A stretch of 8,843 bases of DNA, from NCBI GenBank assembly GCA_900764415.1, contig CAAFOA010000300.1:1-8843 (forward strand), written 5' to 3'. Both the position numbers and the translations under genes were made by a program. Below are positions 1 through 6,313 of this stretch, piece after piece (the stretch's first letter is position 1; each line of letters starts with the position of its first letter). A model generated the notes under the pieces. The model was not told where the DNA came from, did not search any database, and was given only the letters and a program-made list of their open reading frames with translations. Origin of the DNA: an uncultured Collinsella sp. GTDB lineage: Bacteria > Actinomycetota > Coriobacteriia > Coriobacteriales > Coriobacteriaceae.

Positions 1-1
1 G

Positions 2-2572
2 ATCAACCGTTACTGGATGATGCAGGGCTATGAGGTTCCCTATGTCCCCGGTTGGGACTGCCACGGTCAGCCGATCGAGCATAAGGTCGAGGAGAAGCTC
101 GGCACCGAGAAGTTCAACCAGACCTCCACGGCTAAGATCCGCGAGCTTTGCAACAAGTTCGCTGTCGAGAACATCGAGCTCCAGAAGGCTGGCTTCCGTC
201 GCCTGGGCGTGCTTGGCGACTGGGACAACCCGTATCTGACGCTCTATCACCAGCATGACGCCGCCGACATTGAGGTCTTCAAGGCCATGTTCGACAAGGG
301 CATGATCTATCGCGGCCACAAGCCGGTTCACTGGTGCAAGCACTGCCACACCGCGCTGGCCGAGGCTGAGATCGAGTACTCCGACGAGACGAGCCCGTCC
401 ATCTTCGTGCGCTTTGAGATGACCTCCAAGCCCGCCGGCCTCGAGAACTTCGACGGCCCGGTTGACTTCATCATCTGGACGACCACTCCCTGGACTATCC
501 CCTCCGACCAGGCCGTTTCCCTCAAGCCCGGCGCCGCCTACGTCGCCGTTGAGCACGACGGCCGCGCCGAGGTCATGCTCGAGGACCTGGCTCCCAAGTG
601 CTGCGAGGAATTTGGCTGGGAGTACACCCCGGTCATGGTCGACGGCAAGCCCTACGTGGTTCCCGCCGAGACCTTCCATCATATCCACTACAAACAGCCG
701 ATCTTTGACGGTGTCGAGGGCGTGGCGCTGCTGGCCGATTACGTCGGTGTCGATGACGGTACCGGTATCGTCCACAACTCGCCTGGCCACGGTGTCGACG
801 ACTACTTTGCCTGCCTCAAGGAGGGTATCACCGACATCTGCATGCCGGTCGATGACGACGGCAAGTTCTACACCGGTGAGGAGTTTGGCACCGGTGGCCC
901 CTTCAGCGGTATGGATACCGATGAGGCCAACCCGCACATCATCGAGTTCCTGCGCGAGCGAGGCACCCTGGTCCTCGAGAAGAAGATCACGCACAGCTAT
1001 CCGCACTGCTGGCGCTGCAAGCACCCGGTGCTCTTCCGTGCTACCGACCAGTGGTTTGTCTCGATGGACAAGACCGGCTTGCGCGAGCAGGCTGGCAAAG
1101 AGGTCCGCGAGAACGTCAAGTGGTATCCGGCCCACGCGGCAAACCGCATTGGCGCCATGGTCGAGCAGCGCCCCGACTGGTGCATCAGCCGTCAGCGCAA
1201 CTGGGGCGTGCCCATCCCCAGCTACACCTGCGCCGACTGCGGCGAGAAGGTCATGAACGACGCCACGCTCGACGCCGTCATCAAGCTCTTCCACGAGAAG
1301 GGCTCCGACGCCTGGTTCACCGACGCTCCCGAGAGCTACCTGGGCGAGGCCTGCGTCTGCCCCAAGTGCGGCGGCCATCACCTTAAGGCCGATAAGGACA
1401 TCCTCGACGTGTGGTGGGACTCCGGCGTCTCTTGGAAGGCCGTCTGTGAGTATCGCCCCGAGCTTGAGTACCCGGCGGATGTGTACCTCGAGGGCTCCGA
1501 CCAGCACCGCGGTTGGTTCCAGAGCTCGCTGCTCACCTCGGTGGGCGCCAACGGTCACGCTCCGTACAAGGCGGTCGTCTCGCAGGGCTTCACCCTCGAC
1601 GGCCAGGGCCGTAAGATGTCCAAGTCGCTCGGCAACGTCATCGACCCCAACAAGGTCTGCGACGAGATGGGCGCCGACATCATCCGTCTGTGGGTTGCGT
1701 CCGTCGATACCAGCTCCGACGTGTCCATCGACCACGAGATTCTTGCTCGTACGTCCGATGCCTACCGTCGTTTCCGCAACACGCTGCGCTTCCTGCTCTC
1801 CGAGCTCGAGGGTCAGTTTGAGCCTGAGACCGACGGTGTCGCCTTTGCCGACCTGCTGTCGCTCGACAAGCTCATGGTTGCCCGTCTGACCCAGGTTCAG
1901 GCCGAGGTCGACGATGCCTACGCCAGCTACGAGTTCCCGCGCGCCTACCGTGCGCTTTACGACTTCGTGGTTACCGAGCTCTCCAATGTGTACCTCGACG
2001 CCCTGAAGGATCGTCTGTACTGCGACAAGCCCGGTTCGCTCGAGCGCCGTAGCGCCCAGACCGTACTTGCCGAGCTCTTCTCGATGCTCATGCGCGACCT
2101 GCAGCCGATCCTGTCCTACACGGTCGACGAGGCCATGGCCTATGCGCCTGCCGGCTGCGTCGACCACCAGAAGTACGCCGCGCTGCTCGATTGGTACAAG
2201 TCGCCCATCACGCTCGACGAGGCCAATGAGTTCGAGGGCGTGCTCGAGGCTTCGCTCGAGCTCCGTAGCGCCGTGACCAAGGCCCTTGAGGATGCCCGCT
2301 CCGCTGGCACCTTCACTAAGAGCCAGCAGGTCCGCGTCAAGGCGGTCGTTCCCGCCGAGATGTATGCGCTGCTGACCGGCGACAAGGCCGTCGACCTCGC
2401 CGAGTTCTACATCGTCTCCGATGTTGAGCTGACCCAGGGCGAGGAGCTCTCCGTTGCCATCGAGGCTGCCGAGGGCGAGTGCTGCGACCGTTGCTGGAAC
2501 TACCGCACCACCGTCGGCGAGTACAACGGCCACGCGCATATCTGCAAGCGCTGCGCGGAGGCGCTGAACTAG
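2..2572 (+). CDS. ileS: Isoleucyl-tRNA synthetase, 5'-truncated by the window edge
   Basis: Cytoplasmic class I aminoacyl-tRNA synthetase that charges tRNA-Ile with isoleucine and edits misactivated valine. The frame is open from base 2, giving 856 residues; full-length enzymes have roughly 930, so about 75-80 N-terminal residues, including the HIGH motif, lie outside the window. Visible, numbering from base 2: PYVPGWDCHG just after the HIGH region; the CP1 editing domain with TTTPWTIPSDQA (from 160) and GTGIVHNSPGHG (from 253); a Cys pair C410/C413 matched by C453/C456, a probable internal zinc site; WCISRQRNWGVPIP (from 393); KMSKS at 538-542 (bases 1613-1627), which binds ATP; the anticodon-binding helical region; and a C-terminal zinc finger, C828/C831 with C848/C851, typical of the bacterial type. 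The ATG at 17 is internal, not the start. The TAG stop is followed two bases later by a hairpin. Any leader control, such as a T-box, would be upstream and unseen. Confidence 0.97.
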   Translation: MNRYWMMQGYEVPYVPGWDCHGQPIEHKVEEKLGTEKFNQTSTAKIRELCNKFAVENIELQKAGFRRLGVLGDWDNPYLTLYHQHDAADIEVFKAMFDKGMIYRGHKPVHWCKHCHTALAEAEIEYSDETSPSIFVRFEMTSKPAGLENFDGPVDFIIWTTTPWTIPSDQAVSLKPGAAYVAVEHDGRAEVMLEDLAPKCCEEFGWEYTPVMVDGKPYVVPAETFHHIHYKQPIFDGVEGVALLADYVGVDDGTGIVHNSPGHGVDDYFACLKEGITDICMPVDDDGKFYTGEEFGTGGPFSGMDTDEANPHIIEFLRERGTLVLEKKITHSYPHCWRCKHPVLFRATDQWFVSMDKTGLREQAGKEVRENVKWYPAHAANRIGAMVEQRPDWCISRQRNWGVPIPSYTCADCGEKVMNDATLDAVIKLFHEKGSDAWFTDAPESYLGEACVCPKCGGHHLKADKDILDVWWDSGVSWKAVCEYRPELEYPADVYLEGSDQHRGWFQSSLLTSVGANGHAPYKAVVSQGFTLDGQGRKMSKSLGNVIDPNKVCDEMGADIIRLWVASVDTSSDVSIDHEILARTSDAYRRFRNTLRFLLSELEGQFEPETDGVAFADLLSLDKLMVARLTQVQAEVDDAYASYEFPRAYRALYDFVVTELSNVYLDALKDRLYCDKPGSLERRSAQTVLAELFSMLMRDLQPILSYTVDEAMAYAPAGCVDHQKYAALLDWYKSPITLDEANEFEGVLEASLELRSAVTKALEDARSAGTFTKSQQVRVKAVVPAEMYALLTGDKAVDLAEFYIVSDVELTQGEELSVAIEAAEGECCDRCWNYRTTVGEYNGHAHICKRCAEALN

Positions 2573-2573
2573 C

Positions 2574-2620
2574 CGTTGGGGACGTTCTTAAACGACTGTC
2601 AAACAAGAACGTCCCCAACG
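2574..2620. repeat. Perfect 16-bp GGGGAC palindrome directly after the ileS stop
   Basis: The left arm at 2574-2589 (cgttggggacgttctt) is perfectly complementary to the right arm at 2605-2620, with a 15-base loop at 2590-2604. It starts two bases after the ileS TAG. The right arm is not followed by a T-tract, so it does not look like a standard intrinsic terminator, and a separate canonical terminator follows 18 bases later. It could stabilise the ileS mRNA 3' end, act with the next hairpin, or be a REP-like dispersed extragenic palindrome. The structure is seen directly; the role is inferred. Confidence 0.85.
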
Positions 2621-2638
2621 TCAACTTTTGTCACGTCC

Positions 2639-2677
2639 AAGCGGCATTCTGTTTTTCGGAATGCCGCTTTCGTTTTT
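2639..2677 (+). terminator. Intrinsic terminator downstream of ileS
   Basis: An 11-bp perfect stem (2639-2649 aagcggcattc with 2659-2669) encloses a 9-base loop, and is followed by ttcgttttt ending at 2677. The GC-containing stem plus U-run is the classic Rho-independent form. It should end the ileS transcript and implies that lspA has its own promoter or depends on readthrough. Confidence 0.85.
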
Positions 2678-2776
2678 AGCTGGTTATTTCGCTTGCGTTG
2701 GTGGATATGTCGTGCGTTCTGCTTATGGCAATATAAGATGGATTATTGCGTAAACGGAATTTGATTATCTGAGGGT
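2678..2776 (+). promoter_or_regulatory. lspA leader, likely contains the lspA-rluD promoter
   Basis: This stretch is distinctly more AT-rich than its surroundings and sits between the ileS terminator and the lspA ribosome-binding site. TATAAG at 2732-2737 resembles a -10 box, but the hexamer 17 bases upstream (gtcgtg) is a poor -35, so the promoter position is only a suggestion. No riboswitch or other RNA fold is evident to me here. Confidence 0.3.
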
Positions 2777-2781
2777 AGGGG
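2777..2781 (+). promoter_or_regulatory. Ribosome-binding site that fixes the lspA TTG start
   Basis: AGGGG lies 6 bases before the TTG at 2788, a normal spacing. The first in-frame ATG (2806) has only a GGGG run two bases before it, which is too close. This favours TTG as the start. Confidence 0.6.
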
Positions 2782-2787
2782 ATTGAT

Positions 2788-3387
2788 TTGGGTCGTGCTG
2801 GGGATATGACGCCGCCTTTGCGTTGGCGGTTGGGTGTTGCTGGTGGGGTAGCGCTCGTTGTGCTGCTTGTCGACCAGCTGACCAAGCTTGCGGTTCGTGC
2901 CGTGGGCGATGCTCTGCATGTGACTGTTATCCCCGGTGTCATCGACTTTATGTTTGTCCGCAATATCGGCGCTGCCTTTAGTATGGGTGAGGGGCATGGC
3001 ATCGCGTTTGCCGTGCTGGCGTTGGCGGTCATTATCGCTATTGCCGTGTACCTCGTTCGTGCACCCCAGCTCGCCCATCTTGAGGTTGTGGGCATGGCGA
3101 TGGTTGCGGGCGGTGCTATCGGCAACGCTATCGATCGTTTGGCCTTTGGCTTCGTGACCGATTTTATTGCCACCACCTTCATCGACTTCCCTGTCTTCAA
3201 TGTGGCCGATATCGGCATTACCTTGGGCGTCGTGCTCGCCCTCTTTGGCTATATGTTCTTGAGCCCCGCGGCCCGTGAGGTCGATGCGACCGCCGAGCTT
3301 AACGCTCGTGACGAGGCCCGCGCCAAGCGCAAGGCTAAACAACGTGGGGAGCGTGCCCGCAAGATTCGCGAAAGGAATGAGCGCTAA
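2788..3387 (+). CDS. lspA: Lipoprotein signal peptidase (signal peptidase II)
   Basis: Integral membrane aspartyl protease that removes signal peptides from diacylglyceryl-modified prolipoproteins in the cytoplasmic membrane. The family motifs occur in order in 199 residues: VDQLTK (28-33) at the end of the first membrane helix, NIGAAFS (59-65), GGAIGNAIDR (108-117), VTDFI with catalytic D125, and FNVAD with catalytic D141. About four hydrophobic segments are apparent (near 16-28, 72-90, 100-115 and 142-158). The family is usually about 160-170 residues; the excess here is mainly a C-terminal tail from about 159, very rich in Arg, Lys and Glu and probably cytoplasmic. The start is TTG, chosen from the Shine-Dalgarno spacing. 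The stop overlaps the next ATG by one base (TAATG), so lspA and the pseudouridine synthase gene are probably one transcript with coupled translation. The lspA-rluD pair is a known arrangement, for example in Bacillus. Confidence 0.95.
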   Translation: MGRAGDMTPPLRWRLGVAGGVALVVLLVDQLTKLAVRAVGDALHVTVIPGVIDFMFVRNIGAAFSMGEGHGIAFAVLALAVIIAIAVYLVRAPQLAHLEVVGMAMVAGGAIGNAIDRLAFGFVTDFIATTFIDFPVFNVADIGITLGVVLALFGYMFLSPAAREVDATAELNARDEARAKRKAKQRGERARKIRERNER

Positions 3388-4400
3388 TGGCCGACATCCA
3401 TATTCTCGTTGCCGACGATTCCGCTGGTCAGCGTCTTGACGCCTATCTGGGCGCCAACGATGGCTGTCCCACGCGCTCTGCCTGCGCGCATCTGATCGAG
3501 GGAGGCGCCGTGGCCGTCAACGGCGAGACCTGCCTGTCAAAAAAGTATGCCGTGCGCTCCGGTGACCGCATCTCGGTCGACCTGCCCGAGCCGCACGATC
3601 CTACTGATGTGATTCCCGAGGCCATTCCCCTCGATATCCGTTACGAGGACGACTACCTCATCGTGCTCTCCAAGCAGCGCGGCCTGGTGTGCCATCCCGC
3701 CCATGGCCACGAGAGCGGCACCCTTGCAAACGCTCTGGTCTACCACTGCGGTATCGATCATCTTGGTACCGTGCAGGGTGAGGACCGCCCCGGCATCGTG
3801 CATCGCCTGGATCGCGATACCTCGGGCCTTATGCTCGCGGCAAAAGACGACGACACCCAGCGCGCGCTTCAAAATCTTATCCGCACGCGCACGCTCGACC
3901 GTCGCTATATCACGCTCGTTCACGGTCACATCGCCATGGACGAGGGCACTATCAACACCGGTATCGCCCGATCGACGCGCGACCGCGTCAAGATGGCGGT
4001 TTCCGATGACCCCTTTGCGCGTCAGGCCATCACGACCTTCAAGGTGCTCGAGCGCTTTGATTCCACGCGTTTCGACGACGGCTACACGCTCGTCGAGTGC
4101 CACCTGTTTACCGGTCGCACGCATCAGATTCGTGTGCACATGCGCCATATCAACCATGCCTGCGTGGGCGACCCGCTCTACGGCAAGTGTGATACGCGTG
4201 CCGATCTGGGTCTGACCAGGCAGTTCCTCCATTCTTGGCGCGTCGCATTCGACCATCCCGTGACGGGGGAGCGCATTGAGTGCCGTGATGAGCTGCCGTG
4301 GGATCTTGCGGCGGTTCTGGATGATCTGGCCCCGCGTTCGCTCGGCCGCACTGCCGCTGGCGACGACATCGTCCCGCAGCTCGGCCTGCTCGAAGCCTAG
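3387..4400 (+). CDS. RluA/RluD-family ribosomal large-subunit pseudouridine synthase
   Basis: Converts specific uridines of 23S rRNA to pseudouridine; RluD homologues act on helix 69. The 337 residues comprise an N-terminal S4 RNA-binding domain (about 13-66, with RLDAYLG and GGAVAVNG) and the catalytic domain. The catalytic motif is HRLDRDTSG with D142 as the nucleophilic Asp, preceded by GLVCHPAHGHESGTLANAL and followed late in the domain by FTGRTHQIRVHMRHINHACVGDPLYG, all characteristic of the family. KQRG replaces the more usual KPAG before the GLVCHP segment. The ATG shares its first base with the lspA stop; AAAGGA at 3371-3376 is a plausible but distant ribosome-binding site. The gene symbol is left empty because RluA, RluC and RluD specificity cannot be fixed from sequence alone; the S4 domain and the position after lspA favour an RluD-like enzyme. 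No terminator is visible after the TAG. Confidence 0.93.
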   Translation: MADIHILVADDSAGQRLDAYLGANDGCPTRSACAHLIEGGAVAVNGETCLSKKYAVRSGDRISVDLPEPHDPTDVIPEAIPLDIRYEDDYLIVLSKQRGLVCHPAHGHESGTLANALVYHCGIDHLGTVQGEDRPGIVHRLDRDTSGLMLAAKDDDTQRALQNLIRTRTLDRRYITLVHGHIAMDEGTINTGIARSTRDRVKMAVSDDPFARQAITTFKVLERFDSTRFDDGYTLVECHLFTGRTHQIRVHMRHINHACVGDPLYGKCDTRADLGLTRQFLHSWRVAFDHPVTGERIECRDELPWDLAAVLDDLAPRSLGRTAAGDDIVPQLGLLEA

Positions 4401-4418
4401 CCGGTATTAGGTGGTTTC

Positions 4419-4445
4419 TTGAACTCGGTAAGCCTGCGGTAAGAT
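4419..4445 (+). promoter_or_regulatory. Candidate promoter of the glycosyltransferase gene
   Basis: TTGAAC (4419-4424) matches a -35 box well, and TAAGAT (4440-4445) fits the actinobacterial TAnnnT -10 pattern, but the 15-base spacer is short; GATATA at 4443-4448 would give an 18-base spacer with a poorer hexamer. A direct repeat CGGTAAG (4426-4432 and 4437-4443) lies within this site. The 82-base gap lacks an obvious terminator, so readthrough from lspA-rluD is also possible. Confidence 0.35.
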
Positions 4446-4482
4446 ATACGATTGTTTACGTAACGCGTTCCTGGGAGCCTGC

Positions 4483-5778
4483 ATGCTCGCCTTTTTACAA
4501 ACCAACACACCCATCGTGATTTTCAACCAGATTGTCGTCACGCTGCTCACGGTCTGCTTTCTGTACCAGGTGGTCTTCTTTGTCATCGGCGCTCTTCGTG
4601 GCGAGGTCGCGCCTCCCAAGGCCAAAAAACTCCACCGCTATGCCTTCTTTATCGCGGCGCATAACGAGGAGGCCGTTATCGCCAATCTTGTTCGCTCCAT
4701 CAAGGACCAGGATTATCCGTCCGAGCTCATCGAGGTCTTTGTGGTCGCCGATGCCTGTACCGATAACACGGCACAGCTCGCGCGCGAGGCGGGCGCCATC
4801 GTCTATGAGCGCAATGACCTGGCCCGTAAGGGCAAGAGCTGGGTCATGGACTTTGGTTTCGATCGCATTCTCAACGAGTATCCCGATACGTTTGAGGGCT
4901 ACTTTATCTTCGATGCCGACAATGTTATCTCCCGCGATTACGTCTCCAAGATGAATGATGCCTTTGACCAGGGCTTCCATGTGGTCACGAGCTATCGCAA
5001 TTCCAAGAACTTCGGCAGCTCGTGGATCTCTGCGGCCAACGCCACCTGGTATCTGCGTGAGGCCCGCTTCCTTAACAACGCGCGTAACATCTGCAAGACG
5101 TCTTGCGCCGTCTCGGGTTCGGGCTACCTCATCTCCGCAAGCGTTATCGAGGGCATGCACGGTTGGCAGTTCCATACGCTGACCGAGGATATCCAGTTCA
5201 CCACGTTCTGCGCCATTCACGGCATCCGCATCGGTTATGCGCCGGCGGAGTTCTTTGATGAGCAGCCGGTGACGTTTAAGGCGTCCTGGAAACAGCGCAT
5301 GCGTTGGACCAAGGGCTTCTACCAGGTCTTTTTTACCTACGGCAAGCATCTTGTCAAATCGACGTTCCGCTATCATCGCTTTGCTGCCTACGACATGTTT
5401 ATGACGATCGCACCGGGCATGCTGCTGTCCCTGATCTCCATGCTCGCCAACGCGACCTTCCTCATCGTGGGCGGACTTTCGCATGGCTTCTTGGCCACCG
5501 AGGTCGAGATGCAGGCTTGTGCCGCCTCGCTCATTATGACCTTCGTGATGATGTACCAGACCTTCTTTATCCTGGCGCTACTCACGACCATCTTCGAGTA
5601 CAAGCACATTCATTGCGCGCAAAAGTGGCGTTTGGTGACCAACCTGTTTACCTTTCCGATCTTTATGTTCAGCTATATTCCCATCACGGTGGCAGCCCTG
5701 TTCCTGAAGGTCGACTGGGTCCCGACGCAGCACGCCGTCAACGTTACTCTCGACGAGGTCATGCAAGGCGCCAAATAA
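4483..5778 (+). CDS. Membrane family-2 glycosyltransferase, processive type
   Basis: Predicted to transfer a sugar from a nucleotide-sugar donor at the inner face of the membrane, probably to a growing polysaccharide or glycolipid; the product is unknown. The 431 residues begin with one hydrophobic segment (about 10-38), then a GT-A domain: FFIAAHNEEAVIANLVRSI (55-73), VVADACTDNT (87-96), the metal/donor DxD in FDADN (D144, D146), SGSGYLISA, the TED motif (E235, D236; probable catalytic base) and QRMRW at 271-275, which fits the Q(Q/R)xRW signature of processive synthases such as cellulose and hyaluronan synthases. Three further hydrophobic stretches follow (about 305-330, 346-373 and 384-411). 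No PilZ domain, deacetylase or other polysaccharide gene is nearby, so it stands alone. GGGAG at 4473-4477, five bases before the ATG, supports the start. The gene ends at a strong terminator. Confidence 0.85.
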   Translation: MLAFLQTNTPIVIFNQIVVTLLTVCFLYQVVFFVIGALRGEVAPPKAKKLHRYAFFIAAHNEEAVIANLVRSIKDQDYPSELIEVFVVADACTDNTAQLAREAGAIVYERNDLARKGKSWVMDFGFDRILNEYPDTFEGYFIFDADNVISRDYVSKMNDAFDQGFHVVTSYRNSKNFGSSWISAANATWYLREARFLNNARNICKTSCAVSGSGYLISASVIEGMHGWQFHTLTEDIQFTTFCAIHGIRIGYAPAEFFDEQPVTFKASWKQRMRWTKGFYQVFFTYGKHLVKSTFRYHRFAAYDMFMTIAPGMLLSLISMLANATFLIVGGLSHGFLATEVEMQACAASLIMTFVMMYQTFFILALLTTIFEYKHIHCAQKWRLVTNLFTFPIFMFSYIPITVAALFLKVDWVPTQHAVNVTLDEVMQGAK

Positions 5779-5786
5779 CCACCACC

Positions 5787-5828
5787 AAAACCACCGCAAA
5801 GGGGACAGGCACCTTTGTGGTGGTTTTT
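5787..5828 (+). terminator. Strong intrinsic terminator after the glycosyltransferase gene
   Basis: The left arm at 5787-5802 (aaaaccaccgcaaagg) pairs with 5812-5827 over 16 bp with a single G-U wobble, around a 9-base loop, and ends in five T. The A-run on the left arm means it could also terminate transcription from the other strand. It contains a GGGGAC core at 5801-5806. The next gene starts only 31 bases beyond, so that gene is served by readthrough or by a promoter overlapping the hairpin; I could not identify a good one. Confidence 0.85.
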
Positions 5829-5848
5829 GCGTTTGAGTAGCTGTCCAT

Positions 5849-5853
5849 GGAGG
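5849..5853 (+). promoter_or_regulatory. Ribosome-binding site that fixes the prepilin peptidase start
   Basis: GGAGG lies 6 bases before the ATG at 5860. The frame is open further upstream to a TTG at 5815, but that start would lie inside the terminator hairpin and has no Shine-Dalgarno sequence. Confidence 0.8.
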
Positions 5854-5859
5854 TGCACG

Positions 5860-6282
5860 ATGTCCTACATCCCATTTTGGATTTGCATCTTTGCCGGTGC
5901 GGTGGTTGATGCCCGTGAGCGGCGGTTTCCGAATGCGCTTGCCGGTGCGTGTGCGGTGGCGGCGTTAGCAGGCGTTTGGCTCGACAGGGGCGTTAACACT
6001 GCACTTGATCATGCCGGTCTTGCGGTCATTGTCTACCTTGCCCTTGTGCTTACTGAGTCACTCTGGCGTCGTGTTCGCCACGCTCCCGGCATTGGCATGG
6101 GGGACGTCAAGGCGCTCTTCGCGCTTTGCACGCTCGACCCTATGGGCGGCATCGTGGCATTTGCCATCGCGCTCCTGGTCCTTGCCCTCTCCTGCCTCTT
6201 CACAAAATCGCGCTCCCTGCCATTGCTCCCGTTTTTGGTGCCGATTTTTGCCATAATCGAGGTCGTGGGCTGCACATTGTAA
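5860..6282 (+). CDS. Short prepilin-type (A24) peptidase
   Basis: Membrane aspartyl protease of the type IV prepilin peptidase family, which cleaves leader peptides of pilin-like proteins at the cytoplasmic face of the membrane. The 140 residues show both active-site Asp motifs: VVDARERRFPN with D17, and the hallmark GIGMGDVK with D82. Hydrophobic helices surround these (about 4-16, 26-41, 50-66, 84-112) with a final one near 121-139 containing LPLLPFL. It lacks the N-terminal cysteine-containing methylase domain of PilD-type enzymes (usually about 250-290 residues in total), so it resembles the short CpaA/TadV-like form. No pilin, ATPase or secretin-type gene is next to it, so its substrate is unknown. 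The dGTPase-like gene follows after 31 bases in the same direction with its ribosome-binding site in the gap, suggesting cotranscription. Family assignment is solid from the two motifs; the role in Tad or other pili is inference. Confidence 0.8.
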   Translation: MSYIPFWICIFAGAVVDARERRFPNALAGACAVAALAGVWLDRGVNTALDHAGLAVIVYLALVLTESLWRRVRHAPGIGMGDVKALFALCTLDPMGGIVAFAIALLVLALSCLFTKSRSLPLLPFLVPIFAIIEVVGCTL

Positions 6283-6301
6283 CCGATTGCGCATCCTTCT
6301 T

Positions 6302-6307
6302 AAGGAG
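6302..6307 (+). promoter_or_regulatory. Ribosome-binding site that fixes the dGTPase-like start
   Basis: AAGGAG sits 6 bases before the ATG at 6314. The frame extends upstream to a TTG at 6287, but that start would place this Shine-Dalgarno sequence inside the gene. Confidence 0.85.
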
Positions 6308-6313
6308 CATGCC

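Noticed and set aside
462..1256. Alternative + strand frame of 264 codons inside ileS
   Set aside because: The product is a Ser/Arg/Pro/Thr-rich translation typical of the wrong frame in GC-rich genes, and ileS motifs run unbroken through the same bases.
2743..3342. Minus-strand open frame of 199 codons over lspA, the same length as LspA
   Set aside because: The equal length is coincidental. The encoded protein is low in hydrophobic residues and has no motif, whereas the + strand has every LspA motif.
3537..4256. Minus-strand open frame (239 codons) opposite the pseudouridine synthase gene
   Set aside because: It is an antisense shadow of a well-supported gene, with no ribosome-binding site or family motif seen.
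4495..5484. Long open frame on the minus strand (329 codons) opposite the glycosyltransferase gene
   Set aside because: It lies entirely opposite a gene with clear family motifs, shows no recognisable motif itself, and is expected in GC-rich DNA with biased third positions.
5815..5859. Upstream TTG start adding 15 residues to the prepilin peptidase
   Set aside because: It lies inside the terminator hairpin without a ribosome-binding site; the ATG at 5860 has GGAGG six bases before it.
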